Source: Pseudomonadota bacterium (GTDB taxonomy: Bacteria > Bdellovibrionota > Bacteriovoracia > Bacteriovoracales > Bacteriovoracaceae). Taken from it: a stretch of DNA of 64,000 nt. The stretch lies in contig JAIYDL010000018.1 of NCBI GenBank assembly GCA_027487515.1, positions 1 through 64,000 of the forward strand, in the 5' to 3' direction. A program made the position numbers and the translations under genes. The notes under the pieces are model-generated. The model ran no database searches. It saw nothing but the letters and a program-made list of their open reading frames with translations, and was not told the DNA's origin. Below, piece after piece: positions 52,185 through 61,325 of the stretch. Position 1 is the first letter of the stretch. Each line of letters opens with the position of its first letter.

Positions 52185-52579
52185 GTGAGAGTCGTCGGCG
52201 CCATGAAGTCGCGGTCCATGACTGTTTTGCGCTTATCTGCTTTGGCATTCTCGATCGCCCGCAGGCAGACCGTTTGGATCCGGTTGGTCAGCTGGTCAAT
52301 CGCCTGAGCAGAAGTGGAAAGGTTGGCCTCGTCTTTGACGAGCTTTTTAACTTTTGACGCCACCACGAGAGCTTCCTCGATGTTGATGTTTTCAACGTAG
52401 AGGTTAAAGTCTTTCCCCATGACTGTTTTACGACCCAATTTTTGCGCGTGGGCCACAGCGTCACGGCAGGCCTTCACCACGTCTGAGTTCAGCGGTTCGA
52501 AGAATCCGGTGGAGGTGTTCATATCTGATTTCTCTTTAATGAATTTCTTAACTTTAGAAATAACGATCAGACTTTCCAT
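52181..52579 (-). CDS. bacterial histone-fold doublet protein
   Basis: 132 residues from the ATG at 52579, with AAGGAG upstream; an extension to 52639 is rejected. Two histone-like folds lie end to end: residues ~3-60 (LIVISKVKKFIKEKSDM ... GRKTVMGKDF) and ~69-126 (ALVVASKVKKLVKDEANL ... DKRKTVMDRDF). Each has helix-long helix-helix spacing and ends in an RKTVMxxDF loop/helix that matches the RKT(V/I)xxxD signature of eukaryotic H4 and archaeal histones. The halves also match each other at SKVKK and NTSTG/LSTSA. The doublet can form a pseudo-dimer on its own. Abundant nucleoid histones are known in Bdellovibrio. A TTGACA lies at 52639-52634 upstream. Divergent from the KAS/ole operon. Confidence 0.85.
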   Translation of the reverse strand: MESLIVISKVKKFIKEKSDMNTSTGFFEPLNSDVVKACRDAVAHAQKLGRKTVMGKDFNLYVENINIEEALVVASKVKKLVKDEANLSTSAQAIDQLTNRIQTVCLRAIENAKADKRKTVMDRDFMAPTTLT

Positions 52580-52760
52580 AGCGGGAACTCCTTGAGACTG
52601 GCGGTCGCTTAATCGGCAGCAGTTTTTTAATCGTGTCAATCATGTCTTAAGGTCTCATGGAAATCAAGGTATCTAATCTTAATTGTTCACTATACAAACA
52701 AAGTTCGATGAGCTAATTTTTTCCATCGGTTTGCCTCTCAAAACCTTAGGATTTTTTCTC

Positions 52761-53999
52761 ATGAGTGACTCACAACGCATCGTGATGACGGGGATCGGTC
52801 TGACGGCCCCTAACGGAAATAATTTGGCCGAATTCAGGAAGTCTCTTCTCGAGTGCCGCTCCGGTGTCAAACATCACGAGATCCGTTACATGGGAAAGCA
52901 AGTCGCCGGCATGTGTGACTTTGATGAGTACAAGTATCAGTCCAAAAAACTCCGCCGGCGGGGAACCCGCGCCGGTTCCATTTCCATTTACTGCGCCAAC
53001 GAGGCCATCGCCGATGCGGGCCTTGACTGGGCCAGCACTGATAAATCCATGGTCGGTGTCTACCTCGGAATAACGGAGCACGGGAACGTTGAGACCGAAG
53101 AAGAGATCTACCAGATGCATCAGAATGGCCTGGATTGGAAGCTCTGGTCCCCTCACCACAATCCCCGGACCGTGGCCAATTCCCCGGCCGGTGAAGTGAC
53201 GTTAAACCTCAGCATCACGGGGCCTCATTACACTCTTGGTTCGGCCTGTGCCGGTGGGAATGTGGGCATCATCCAAGGTGTGCAGCAGCTCCTCTTAGGA
53301 GAGGTTGATCTGGCACTTGCGGGTGGGGTCTCTGAATCTTCTCAAACATTTGGCATCTTCGCCGCCTTCGCGGCCCAAGGGGCCCTGGCCCATCACGATG
53401 ACCCGACCCGGGCCTCAAGGCCCTTAGAAAAGAATCGAAACGGGATCGCCATCTCAGAAGGTGGCTGCGTCTTCGTCTTGGAACGTCTTCCAGATGCCCT
53501 GAAGCGCGGGGCCAAGATTTACGCCGAGATCGTAGGCTATGCGATCAACTCCGACGCTACTGACTTCGTGAATCCCAATGGAGAGCGGCAGGTCCAGTGT
53601 ATGCACAAGGCGATCCGCCGGGCAGGCCTTACTCCCGCTGACATCGACCTCGTGAACATGCACGCCACCGGCACTGGCACCGGGGACGTGAATGAATCCC
53701 AAGCGGTGCGGAAAGCGTTCGAGAGCTCGCCCAAGACCTACGTGAACTTCACGAAAGGACACATTGGCCACTGCATGGGGGCCGCGGGCTCCATCGAGCT
53801 TGCGGGCAACATCCCGAGCTTCACCGACGGCCTGGTTCATCCGGGGATGAACTGCGCCGAACTCGATCCAGAATGCGAAATTCCGAACCTCGTCGTCAAC
53901 GAACCTCGACCGGTAGGGAACATTAATTACATCCTCAATAACTCCTTCGGGATGCTGGGGATCAACTCAGCGCTAATTGTAAAGAAGTATCAGGCATAA
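52761..53999 (+). CDS. beta-ketoacyl-ACP synthase (KAS I/II, FabF-like)
   Basis: 413 residues from the ATG at 52761 (MSDSQRIVMTGIGLTAPNG). Catalytic triad complete: Cys163 in YTLGSACAGGNVGII, His301 in NMHATGTGTGDVNE, and Lys332/His337 in FTKGHIGHCMGAAG. The cysteine motif differs from FabF (usually TACATG), so this is a divergent, probably specialised chain-elongating synthase. First gene of a seven-gene operon; the ACP starts 10 bases after it. It presumably extends an acyl chain on that ACP. Confidence 0.93.
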   Translation: MSDSQRIVMTGIGLTAPNGNNLAEFRKSLLECRSGVKHHEIRYMGKQVAGMCDFDEYKYQSKKLRRRGTRAGSISIYCANEAIADAGLDWASTDKSMVGVYLGITEHGNVETEEEIYQMHQNGLDWKLWSPHHNPRTVANSPAGEVTLNLSITGPHYTLGSACAGGNVGIIQGVQQLLLGEVDLALAGGVSESSQTFGIFAAFAAQGALAHHDDPTRASRPLEKNRNGIAISEGGCVFVLERLPDALKRGAKIYAEIVGYAINSDATDFVNPNGERQVQCMHKAIRRAGLTPADIDLVNMHATGTGTGDVNESQAVRKAFESSPKTYVNFTKGHIGHCMGAAGSIELAGNIPSFTDGLVHPGMNCAELDPECEIPNLVVNEPRPVGNINYILNNSFGMLGINSALIVKKYQA

Positions 54000-54009
54000 G
54001 GAGATACCT

Positions 54010-54261
54010 ATGGCAGACGTAAGACAGATCGTGATTGATATCATCTCAGACATAGCTCCAGACGAAGACGTTTCGAGCATCGACGATGCGAAGTCCCTGC
54101 GCGAGCAGCTGGACCTCGATTCCATGGATTTCCTCGACATCGTGATGGAACTCCGGAAGCGGCATAAGGTTGAAGTTCCTCAGGAAGATTATCCGAAGCT
54201 CGCCTCCCTCCAGAGTTGCGTCGCTTACCTCGGGCCTAAGTTCGCGGCCGCACCCGTTTAG
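54010..54261 (+). CDS. acyl carrier protein
   Basis: 83 residues, acidic, four-helix ACP. The phosphopantetheine serine is Ser38 in QLDLDSMDFLDIVMEL (consensus DSL replaced by DSM). Ribosome binding site AAGGAG. Set between the KAS and the FAD oxidoreductase with 10- and 6-base gaps, so it is most likely a dedicated carrier for the pathway and not the housekeeping AcpP. Confidence 0.94.
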   Translation: MADVRQIVIDIISDIAPDEDVSSIDDAKSLREQLDLDSMDFLDIVMELRKRHKVEVPQEDYPKLASLQSCVAYLGPKFAAAPV

Positions 54262-54267
54262 GATCAG

Positions 54268-55674
54268 ATGACCTACGACGCGATCGTCATCGGCGCTGGG
54301 ATGTCGGGGCTCGCCGCTGGGATCCGGCTGGCGATGTTCGACAAGAGAGTGCTCATAATCGAGAAACACTCCATCCCCGGTGGCCTCAATTCTTATTACC
54401 AGCGGCGAAACTTCGACCGGGGCGGGATTCGGCAATTCGACGTGGGTCTTCACGCGCTCACGAATTTCATTAAAAAAGGGGAGAAAGGGAAGCCCTTTTC
54501 GAAACTCTTAAAACAGCTCCGACTCTCCTACGATGACTTTAAACTTTGCCCCCAGAGCTACTCGGCGATCCGGTTCCCAGGAACGGAGCTGCGCTTCTCC
54601 AACGACTTCGAACTTCTTCGAAGTGAGATCTCCGCGAAGTTTCCCCAAGACATTGATGGCTTCAACCTTCTGGTGGAAAAAGTCCGGGCCTTCAACGAAC
54701 TCGACCTCTCTTTAGGCTACACGTCGTCTCGGGAAGTCCTCCGAGGTATCCTGAAGGATGAACTCCTCGCGGAGATGCTGCTTTGTCCGCTCCTGATCTA
54801 TGGCTCGGCCTGGGAAGACGACATGGATTTCGCGCAGTTTGTGATCATGTTCAAGTCTCTCTACTTCGAGGGCTTCTCGAGACCAGAGGGTGGTGTGCGC
54901 ACCATCCTCGGACTTCTGATGACCAAGCTCCAAGAGCTTGGTGCTGAAGTCCGATTTAAAACCACTGTCTCCGAAATCCTCGTCAAAAACGGCGAGGCCG
55001 TCGGTGTCGTGGCCGGAGGGGAAGAGATCCGGGCCCCGGTCGTGTTCTCATCGATCGGCTTTCCGGAGACCGCGGTCCTTGCCCCATCCTTAGACGCGAG
55101 ACCTCGAGTGGGGGCCATGACCTTCTTGGAAAGTATCTTCGTCTTCGATCGGAAAATCCCCCTCTCCTCGAACGAGGCGACGATTGTGTTTTCTAACAAT
55201 TCTCAAACCTACGCTTACCGACCGGCCCAAAATTACTTCGATGCCGTCTCGGCCGTCGTCTGTTTCCCGGATAACTATGAGCCCCACGTCCGAGACGGAG
55301 AGGGCACTGTCCGAGTGACCTACATGGCCAACTACCAGCAGTGGAAGGAGCTCGAGCGATCGCGCTACCTCGAGATGAAGGAGAAGGTCGGGGAGAGTGC
55401 TCTGGCCCTGGTGAAGTCTCTGGTGCCGGGCCTCGCTGAAAAGCCACTCTTCACGGATGTCTTTTCTCCGCTCACCATCGAGCGGTACACGGGCCACTTC
55501 AACGGCACGGTCTACGGGTCCACTGACAAGACCCGCGACGGCCGAACCCCAGTCAAGAATCTCTTCGTCATCGGCACGGACCAGGGCTTCCTCGGGATCG
55601 TCGGTGCCATGCTCTCGGGGATCTCGATGGCCAACCTCCACGGCCTCATGGGCGAAGCGAAGCAGGGCCAATGA
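54268..55674 (+). CDS. CrtI-like FAD-dependent oxidoreductase/desaturase
   Basis: 468 residues. The N-terminal dinucleotide fold (AIVIGAGMSGLAAGIRLA) and IIEKHSIPGGLNSYYQR identify the phytoene-desaturase/retinol-saturase superfamily. The C-terminal FAD contact is NLFVIGTDQGFLGIVGAMLSG. No signal peptide. Carotenoid genes are absent; instead it sits between an ACP and oleA, so an acyl-ACP or acyl-thioester chain is the likely substrate, introducing or reducing double bonds. Overlaps oleA by 4 bases (ATGA). Confidence 0.87.
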   Translation: MTYDAIVIGAGMSGLAAGIRLAMFDKRVLIIEKHSIPGGLNSYYQRRNFDRGGIRQFDVGLHALTNFIKKGEKGKPFSKLLKQLRLSYDDFKLCPQSYSAIRFPGTELRFSNDFELLRSEISAKFPQDIDGFNLLVEKVRAFNELDLSLGYTSSREVLRGILKDELLAEMLLCPLLIYGSAWEDDMDFAQFVIMFKSLYFEGFSRPEGGVRTILGLLMTKLQELGAEVRFKTTVSEILVKNGEAVGVVAGGEEIRAPVVFSSIGFPETAVLAPSLDARPRVGAMTFLESIFVFDRKIPLSSNEATIVFSNNSQTYAYRPAQNYFDAVSAVVCFPDNYEPHVRDGEGTVRVTYMANYQQWKELERSRYLEMKEKVGESALALVKSLVPGLAEKPLFTDVFSPLTIERYTGHFNGTVYGSTDKTRDGRTPVKNLFVIGTDQGFLGIVGAMLSGISMANLHGLMGEAKQGQ

Positions 55675-56699
55675 TCTTTCAAAAACTCTCTCTTCATTCC
55701 TATGCGTCTCAAGCGCCCACGGAGTTTCTTACCTCCGATGAGATCGAAGCTTCACTCGCGTCGCTCTACGACCGGGCCCGGCTTCCCTACGGCAGGCTCG
55801 AACTCCAGACCGGGATCAAACGTCGGGGTCTCTGGCCCAATGGGACGCGTCCCTCGACCATCGCCGCTCAGGCGGCGGAGCAAATCCTGGAGTACTTTCC
55901 CAGAGAGAAGATTGACCTTCTCCTTCATGCCTCGGTTTGTCGGGACTTCTTAGAGCCCGCGACGGCGGCCCAGGTGCACCGGAACCTTCGGCTCTCCGCC
56001 CACTGCATGATCGCAGATCTTTCCAACGCCTGCCTTGGGGTCCTTTCGAGCATCATCATGGCGGGCCAGATGATCGAGCGCGGAGCGATCCGAACGGCGT
56101 TGATTGTTTCCGGAGAAAACGCGGGGCCTTTGATCCGAGAAACTCTGAAACACCTAGTGACCGACCCTGCGATGGACCGCAAGCGCCTGAAGCCCTACAT
56201 GGCCTCGTTGACCATCGGCTCTGCAGCGGTGGCGTTTCTTTTGACCCATTCTGATTTAGCACCCGGAGCGCCAAAGATTTTGGGTGGATCTTCCCTCACG
56301 GACTCCTCGGCGGTTGAACTTTGCCAAGGGGATGGTTCCACTCATGGGTTAATGATGGAGACGGATTCGGAGGCCCTCCTCAAAGCGGGTGTCGCCTTGG
56401 CGAGAGAGAACTGGGAAAAATGCCGCACACTTCTGGGGTGGGAGAATCGTGACGTCGATCGAATCATTCCCCACCAGGTGGGCACGGCCCACCGCTTGGC
56501 GATGCTCACCCAGCTTGGTCTTCCTCTAGACCGAGACTTTCAGACCTATGAACAATTCGGGAATACGGGATCAGCGGCTCTGCCTCTCACGCTCATTAAG
56601 GCGAGCGAGGCCGGGTTCCTAAGGCCCGGTGATAAAGTTGCCCTTCTAGGGATCGGCAGTGGTTTAACGAGCACTATGCTCGGAATGGAGTGGACGTGA
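55671..56699 (+). CDS. oleA: OleA, head-to-head acyl-CoA condensing thiolase
   Basis: 342 residues. KAS III/thiolase fold that joins two fatty acyl thioesters head to head into a 2-alkyl-3-ketoacid. Catalytic Cys121 (DLSNACLGVLSS), His268 (IIPHQVGTAH) and Asn298 (FGNTGSAALP) are all present. Glu95 in CRDFLEPATAA matches the glutamate that distinguishes OleA, where it deprotonates the second acyl chain, from FabH. Directly followed by oleB and oleC, which makes the assignment firm. Confidence 0.93.
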   Translation: MIFQKLSLHSYASQAPTEFLTSDEIEASLASLYDRARLPYGRLELQTGIKRRGLWPNGTRPSTIAAQAAEQILEYFPREKIDLLLHASVCRDFLEPATAAQVHRNLRLSAHCMIADLSNACLGVLSSIIMAGQMIERGAIRTALIVSGENAGPLIRETLKHLVTDPAMDRKRLKPYMASLTIGSAAVAFLLTHSDLAPGAPKILGGSSLTDSSAVELCQGDGSTHGLMMETDSEALLKAGVALARENWEKCRTLLGWENRDVDRIIPHQVGTAHRLAMLTQLGLPLDRDFQTYEQFGNTGSAALPLTLIKASEAGFLRPGDKVALLGIGSGLTSTMLGMEWT

Positions 56700-57574
56700 C
56701 GGCCATCAGGGATCGCATCAAAGAGCTCGGCCTCGAGGAGCAGTATCCGTTTAGGTCTCATTTTTTGAGCCTCGGAGGAAAGAACCTTCACTATGTGGAC
56801 GAGGGCCAGGGTCAGCCGATCCTCATGCTTCATGGGAATCCGACCTGGTCATTTTACTACCGGAATCTCATCCGCACCTTTTCCCCAAAGTTCCGCGCCG
56901 TGGTGCCGGATCACATGGGCTGTGGCATGTCCGATAAACCTCAGGACTACGACTACTCTCTGGAGACGCACATCCAAAATGCTTACCAACTCATCCGCTT
57001 CCTGGACCTGAAGAAGATCATTCTCATCGTCCACGACTGGGGGGGAGCGATTGGGTTCGGGCTCGTCACTCGCTACCCGGAACTCTTCGAGCGCATCGTG
57101 ATTTTGAACACGGCCGCCTACCCCTCCGAGCACATCCCCCAGCGGATCAACCTCCTTCGGCAGGGCCGAGTCGGGGAGTGGCTCACGCGTCAGCTCAACC
57201 TCTTCGCCTGGCCCGCGACCTTTATGACCACCGAGAAGAAGCTCCCGCGGGCGATCAAAGACGGCTATCTTTTGCCGTACAATTCGTGGGAAAACCGCAT
57301 CGCCGTCGCTCGCTTCGTCCAGGATATTCCCATGGAGAAGGAGCATAAAACCTACCAGACCTTGGTGGACATCGAGGCGCGGCTGGCGGGTCTACCGCAC
57401 CCGAAACTCATCCTCTGGGGAGGCAAAGATTTTTGCTTCAATCACCACTACTTTGAGAAGTGGGTCCAGATCTACCCGAGTGCCCAGGCGCATTGGTTCG
57501 CGGCCGCAGGCCACTATGTCTTGGAAGATGCCCTGGACGAGGTCTCACTTAAAATTTGGGACTTCGTAAAGTAG
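56696..57574 (+). CDS. oleB: OleB, beta-lactone decarboxylase (alpha/beta hydrolase)
   Basis: 292 residues. Haloalkane-dehalogenase-like alpha/beta hydrolase: oxyanion LMLHGNPTWSFYYRN, nucleophile Asp in IVHDWGGAIGFGL (about residue 114) and catalytic His in AAGHYVLEDA. OleB converts the beta-lactone from OleC to the cis-olefin plus CO2. The GTG at 56696 overlaps the oleA stop (GTGA) and has GGAG at 5 bases; GTG at 56690 is an alternative that adds two residues. Start choice is the only uncertainty. Confidence 0.9.
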   Translation: MTAIRDRIKELGLEEQYPFRSHFLSLGGKNLHYVDEGQGQPILMLHGNPTWSFYYRNLIRTFSPKFRAVVPDHMGCGMSDKPQDYDYSLETHIQNAYQLIRFLDLKKIILIVHDWGGAIGFGLVTRYPELFERIVILNTAAYPSEHIPQRINLLRQGRVGEWLTRQLNLFAWPATFMTTEKKLPRAIKDGYLLPYNSWENRIAVARFVQDIPMEKEHKTYQTLVDIEARLAGLPHPKLILWGGKDFCFNHHYFEKWVQIYPSAQAHWFAAAGHYVLEDALDEVSLKIWDFVK

Positions 57575-57587
57575 GGGAGGGCCGTCC

Positions 57588-59231
57588 GTGAACATCGCCC
57601 AGAGAATCTGCGACGTCGCCGCCCGGTTTCCCGAGAAGCCCTCCGTGGTTCTGGCAAAGGATAAGTCGTTCTACACGTTCCAAGAATTCGAGGAGCGCTC
57701 CAACCGACTCGCCAACCGCTTCCAGCGGCTGGGGATCCGGCCGGGGATGCGCACACTCCTGTTCGTTAAACCGTGCCTCGATTTCTCTGTGATCACTTTT
57801 GCTCTCTTTAAACTGGGGGCCGTTCCGGTTCTGATCGATCCCGGTATGGGGCTGCCCAATCTTTTAAACTCGGTCAAACAAGTAAGGCCCGAGGCGCTCA
57901 TCTCCGTAGGCCTCGTCCATTGGGTCCGCCGCCTGAGGTCCAGTTTTTTTTCTTCGGTCCAGGTGAAAATCTCTCTCAACCGTGTCGGGGGCGCAACCCA
58001 CTACCTCTATGACGATCTGTCGGTCGAGGCGTCGACATTTCCACCTCTGGCCGTGACCTCCGATGCCCTCGCCGCCATCCTCTTCACTTCGGGGGGGACG
58101 GGGATTCCGAAAGGTGTCCTTTACACGCACGGAATCCTGAACGCACAAACGGATGTTCTGCAGAAGATGTTTTCCCTCGATGAACACAAGACCGACTTGC
58201 CCGGCTTCCCGCTCTTTGCCCTCTTCACTCTCGCCATGGGGATGACTTCTGTGATTCCGGAAATGGACCCCACGAGACCTGCTGGGTGCGACCCTGCGAA
58301 AATCGTTCGGAACATCAAGGACCATGGGGTGACCTTCGTCGCGGGCTCCCCGGCGATCTGGGAGCGAGTCGGGCGCTACTGTGTCGACAACGCCATCACG
58401 CTTGCGTCTTTGGAGCAGGTGGTGATGTTCGGTGCACCGGTGAGGCCCGAGGTCCACCAACTCTTTCAGCAAGTGTTGCCCAAGGGAGACACGTTCACTC
58501 CCTATGGCGCCACGGAGTGTTTACCGGTGTCGCTGACGTCAGGCTCAGAGATCCTGAAGGCCCATCTTCCGCTCATGCGTAAAGGCTTCGGGACTTGTAT
58601 CGGCAAGGCCGTTCCAGGAGTGAGACTGAAAATTATAAAAACTTCGGATATTCCAGAGGATGCTCTTAAGGAATGTGCACCCGGTGAGGTGGGAGAAATC
58701 GCCGTCCAAGGACCGCAGGTCACGCCGGGGTACTTTGAGATGCCGGAGGAAACAAAGCGCTCGAAGATCCTTTCAGAGGGAGAGCTCTGGCACCGCATGG
58801 GAGACCTGGGCCGCTTGGATCAGGACCAGAATCTTTGGTTTCTTGGGCGGAAGGTCCATCGGGTGGAATCGGAAACCGGGACCCACTTCTCGATCCAACT
58901 CGAAGCGATCTTTAACCAGCACCCAGAGATCCGCAAGTGTGCCTTAGTGAAGCTCACCGTGGACTCGAAGGTTGTTCCGGGTCTTGTCATCGAGCGCCAT
59001 GACCGGTCCACGCGCATGAGCGCTGCCTTTTACCAAGAGCTCCTTCGGCTTCGAGATTCGGAAGTCTTCACTCAACCGATCGCCCAGTTCTTCCTGCACA
59101 AGGCGCTTCCGGTCGACATTCGTCACAACATCAAGATTGACCGCACCGGACTCTCGGTCTGGGCACAAAAGCGCCTTGGAAAGTCTCTCCCTCAGGGACC
59201 TCTCTCGTCGCAGAGATCCCTTAAATCTTAG
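57588..59231 (+). CDS. oleC: OleC, beta-lactone synthetase (AMP-ligase fold)
   Basis: 547 residues, ANL superfamily. ATP loop ILFTSGGTGIPKGVLYTHG (split: LFTSGGTGIPKG), adenine-binding TPYGATECLPVS, and WHRMGDLGRLDQDQNLWFLG with the ribose-binding Asp. OleC adenylates the 2-alkyl-3-hydroxy acid and closes the beta-lactone ring. GTG start with GAGG upstream, 13 bases after oleB. Followed 13 bases later by the AI-2E-family gene. Confidence 0.92.
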   Translation: MNIAQRICDVAARFPEKPSVVLAKDKSFYTFQEFEERSNRLANRFQRLGIRPGMRTLLFVKPCLDFSVITFALFKLGAVPVLIDPGMGLPNLLNSVKQVRPEALISVGLVHWVRRLRSSFFSSVQVKISLNRVGGATHYLYDDLSVEASTFPPLAVTSDALAAILFTSGGTGIPKGVLYTHGILNAQTDVLQKMFSLDEHKTDLPGFPLFALFTLAMGMTSVIPEMDPTRPAGCDPAKIVRNIKDHGVTFVAGSPAIWERVGRYCVDNAITLASLEQVVMFGAPVRPEVHQLFQQVLPKGDTFTPYGATECLPVSLTSGSEILKAHLPLMRKGFGTCIGKAVPGVRLKIIKTSDIPEDALKECAPGEVGEIAVQGPQVTPGYFEMPEETKRSKILSEGELWHRMGDLGRLDQDQNLWFLGRKVHRVESETGTHFSIQLEAIFNQHPEIRKCALVKLTVDSKVVPGLVIERHDRSTRMSAAFYQELLRLRDSEVFTQPIAQFFLHKALPVDIRHNIKIDRTGLSVWAQKRLGKSLPQGPLSSQRSLKS

Positions 59232-59244
59232 CCCGGAGGTTGCG

Positions 59245-60348
59245 GTGAATAAGGAACTAAGTATCCGGTTACTCTACGTGCTTGTGCTCGTGGGGGCCCT
59301 CTTCGTTTTAGTCTGGCCCTTTGTGATCCCGCTCATCTTTGCAGCAACGGTGGCCCTGGCGCTGAAGCCTCTTCATTCGCGACTGGTACAGAAGGGTCTC
59401 ACCGGGGCAAGTGCCGCGGGAGTCCTGACCGCGCTCTTGGGGTTTGTCCTGAGTGTTCCTCTTTCGTTTTTCATCGTCAAAGGCACCGTCGCCGTGACGA
59501 CGAAGCTCGAGGAACTGGCGATCAACAAACTTCTGCGGGACCAGGGAGTCACGGCGCTGGTGAAGGACATCCGGCACGACTTCATCCTGGCGATCCAAGA
59601 GTACTCCGCGCGGTTTGAGTTTTTGGACTTTCTGAGCGAGAAAAAAATAGATAACTACCTCGGCATCGTGATCACCTACCTCCTGGATTCCTTCCGCGCC
59701 TTCCTCGCCCAGGTGCCGACGCTCTTCATCCTGCTTCTCATCATGATCCTCTGCACGTACTCCTTCCTGCGACACGCCGGTCGGATTCGCAGGTTCTTCC
59801 AGAGTCTCCTCGGCTTCTCCGACTCGAAAATGGATGAGCTCATTCATATCCTGGTGATGGACTCTCGGTCGGTGTACCTTTCGAACATCGTCACGGGAGT
59901 GGTCCAGTCACTCTTGGTGGCATCCGGGGTCAGGCTTCTGGGTCTCGGGGATTTCTTCCTCGTGTTCTTCATCACGCTCATGCTGTCTTTTATCCCGGTG
60001 ATCGGTGCGGCCCCGGTGGCTTTCCTTTTCGCCCTGCTGGGTCTCGTGAATGGCAACGTTCAAGCGGCCATCATCCTCGGCTGCTTGGGGGCCTTCACTG
60101 GGCTCGTGGATAATATCCTTCGACCCTGGCTGGCCACGTTCGGGGAAAGTAAGATTCCCCCTGTCTTTGCCTTCATCTGTGTCATCGGAGGTGCCCTGTG
60201 GCTGGGATTCCCAGGACTCTTCATTGGCCTTTTGATCGGCTCCTTTGCCTACGATACGGTGCCCATCTTTTGGGAAGAATTCAATACCCGAGGGGCGGAC
60301 AAGGCACTAGCACCCCGGGATCAAGGCGACCGGGAAGGCCTAGGCTAG
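59245..60348 (+). CDS. AI-2E-family (TqsA/YdiK-type) membrane transporter
   Basis: 367 residues from GTG, with GGAGG upstream; an in-frame extension to 59137 into oleC is rejected. About seven helices. The family C-terminus is clear: LSFIPVIGAAPVAFLFALLG, then DNILRPWLATFGESKIPPVF and FIGLLIGSFAYD. PF01594 proteins include exporters of quorum signals and sodium/proton antiporters; no substrate is implied here. Its place after oleC in the same operon suggests export or membrane placement of the hydrocarbon product or an intermediate, as inference. Ends at a shared CTAG. Confidence 0.9.
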   Translation: MNKELSIRLLYVLVLVGALFVLVWPFVIPLIFAATVALALKPLHSRLVQKGLTGASAAGVLTALLGFVLSVPLSFFIVKGTVAVTTKLEELAINKLLRDQGVTALVKDIRHDFILAIQEYSARFEFLDFLSEKKIDNYLGIVITYLLDSFRAFLAQVPTLFILLLIMILCTYSFLRHAGRIRRFFQSLLGFSDSKMDELIHILVMDSRSVYLSNIVTGVVQSLLVASGVRLLGLGDFFLVFFITLMLSFIPVIGAAPVAFLFALLGLVNGNVQAAIILGCLGAFTGLVDNILRPWLATFGESKIPPVFAFICVIGGALWLGFPGLFIGLLIGSFAYDTVPIFWEEFNTRGADKALAPRDQGDREGLG

Positions 60349-61325
60349 TCTCTAAAGAATTTGAGAATCTCCTGGAGGGCGGCCCCGCGGATGGAGTCTT
60401 TTTCCATCAGGATCTCGTGGCGGGCCTCGGGGAATTTGAGCATCCGGCAGAAAGAGGAGCGACAGAACGTATTCTGCCGACCATTCTTCACCACAAGTTC
60501 CTGGCCCGCCTGAAAGAGCAGCACCGGAGTGCTGATCTGGGCGCGGTCAATCCGGCGAGTGACTTTGAGCGCCTGATTAACCCAACGAACCGTGGCACCG
60601 CCGACGGCGAGCTCGGGCCTTTGGGCGATGAGCTCGGAGCTTGCCTGGTAGCGAACCTCACTATGGGTGACGGTGTTGCCTTCGAATGGAAGGTTGACGT
60701 ACGGCACTTGCCCCGGGGCGTAGGTCGATCCCTTGCCGAGGATCACCAGGAGCCCAGCGTAGATCCGGGCCACCGGCTCAGTGTACGGAGTGGTATCGAG
60801 CTCAAGCATCGGTGCGGAGAGGACGGCTTTTTTGACGATGCCCGGATGGCGCTTGAGGTAGAGTGTGGCGATGGTCCCGCCCATGGAGTGGGCCAGGATG
60901 TAGATGTCTTTTTTAAGCGGAAGAACTACTTCGCTCATGAGCTGCTCAACGTCTCTGACGTAGTCATCAAACCGCGCCACATGTCCTTTCTCTGTGTCCC
61001 GAAGAAGTCGCCCCGATTCTCCTTGACCTTGATGGTCGAGAAGAACGAGGTCGTAGCCTTCGTTTCGAAGATCGAAGAGGACCTCGGCGTACTTCCTCGC
61101 GGGCTCGGTTCGTCCTGGGAGAATCACCAGGACCTTTTGGTTAGCGGCACTCCGGTGAGCGAAGTAGGTGAGCTCAAGTCCCTGACGGTTGCGAAGAACG
61201 CCGGAGGGAAGGCCCTCAAAGAACGGGAGAACTTCTTCGCGCCACTGGGTCCGGAAGGTCTCTTCAGGAATTGCCAGGGCGACGGAACTGATCAGGAGGG
61301 TCAGGAGAGCGAGAGTCGTTTTCAT
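60345..61325 (-). CDS. exported alpha/beta hydrolase (lysophospholipase/monoacylglycerol-lipase-like)
   Basis: 326 residues with a signal peptide (MKTTLALLTLLISSVALA). Serine-hydrolase elements: LVILPGRTEPARKYAEVL, LDHQGQGESGR, nucleophile elbow ILAHSMGGTIATL, a late Asp region (VLLFQAGQELVV) and a C-terminal His (PEARHEILME). Related to PldB and monoacylglycerol lipases, acting in the periplasm. It separates oleC/transporter from oleD and is on the opposite strand, sharing a CTAG with the transporter gene. Confidence 0.86.
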   Translation of the reverse strand: MKTTLALLTLLISSVALAIPEETFRTQWREEVLPFFEGLPSGVLRNRQGLELTYFAHRSAANQKVLVILPGRTEPARKYAEVLFDLRNEGYDLVLLDHQGQGESGRLLRDTEKGHVARFDDYVRDVEQLMSEVVLPLKKDIYILAHSMGGTIATLYLKRHPGIVKKAVLSAPMLELDTTPYTEPVARIYAGLLVILGKGSTYAPGQVPYVNLPFEGNTVTHSEVRYQASSELIAQRPELAVGGATVRWVNQALKVTRRIDRAQISTPVLLFQAGQELVVKNGRQNTFCRSSFCRMLKFPEARHEILMEKDSIRGAALQEILKFFRD

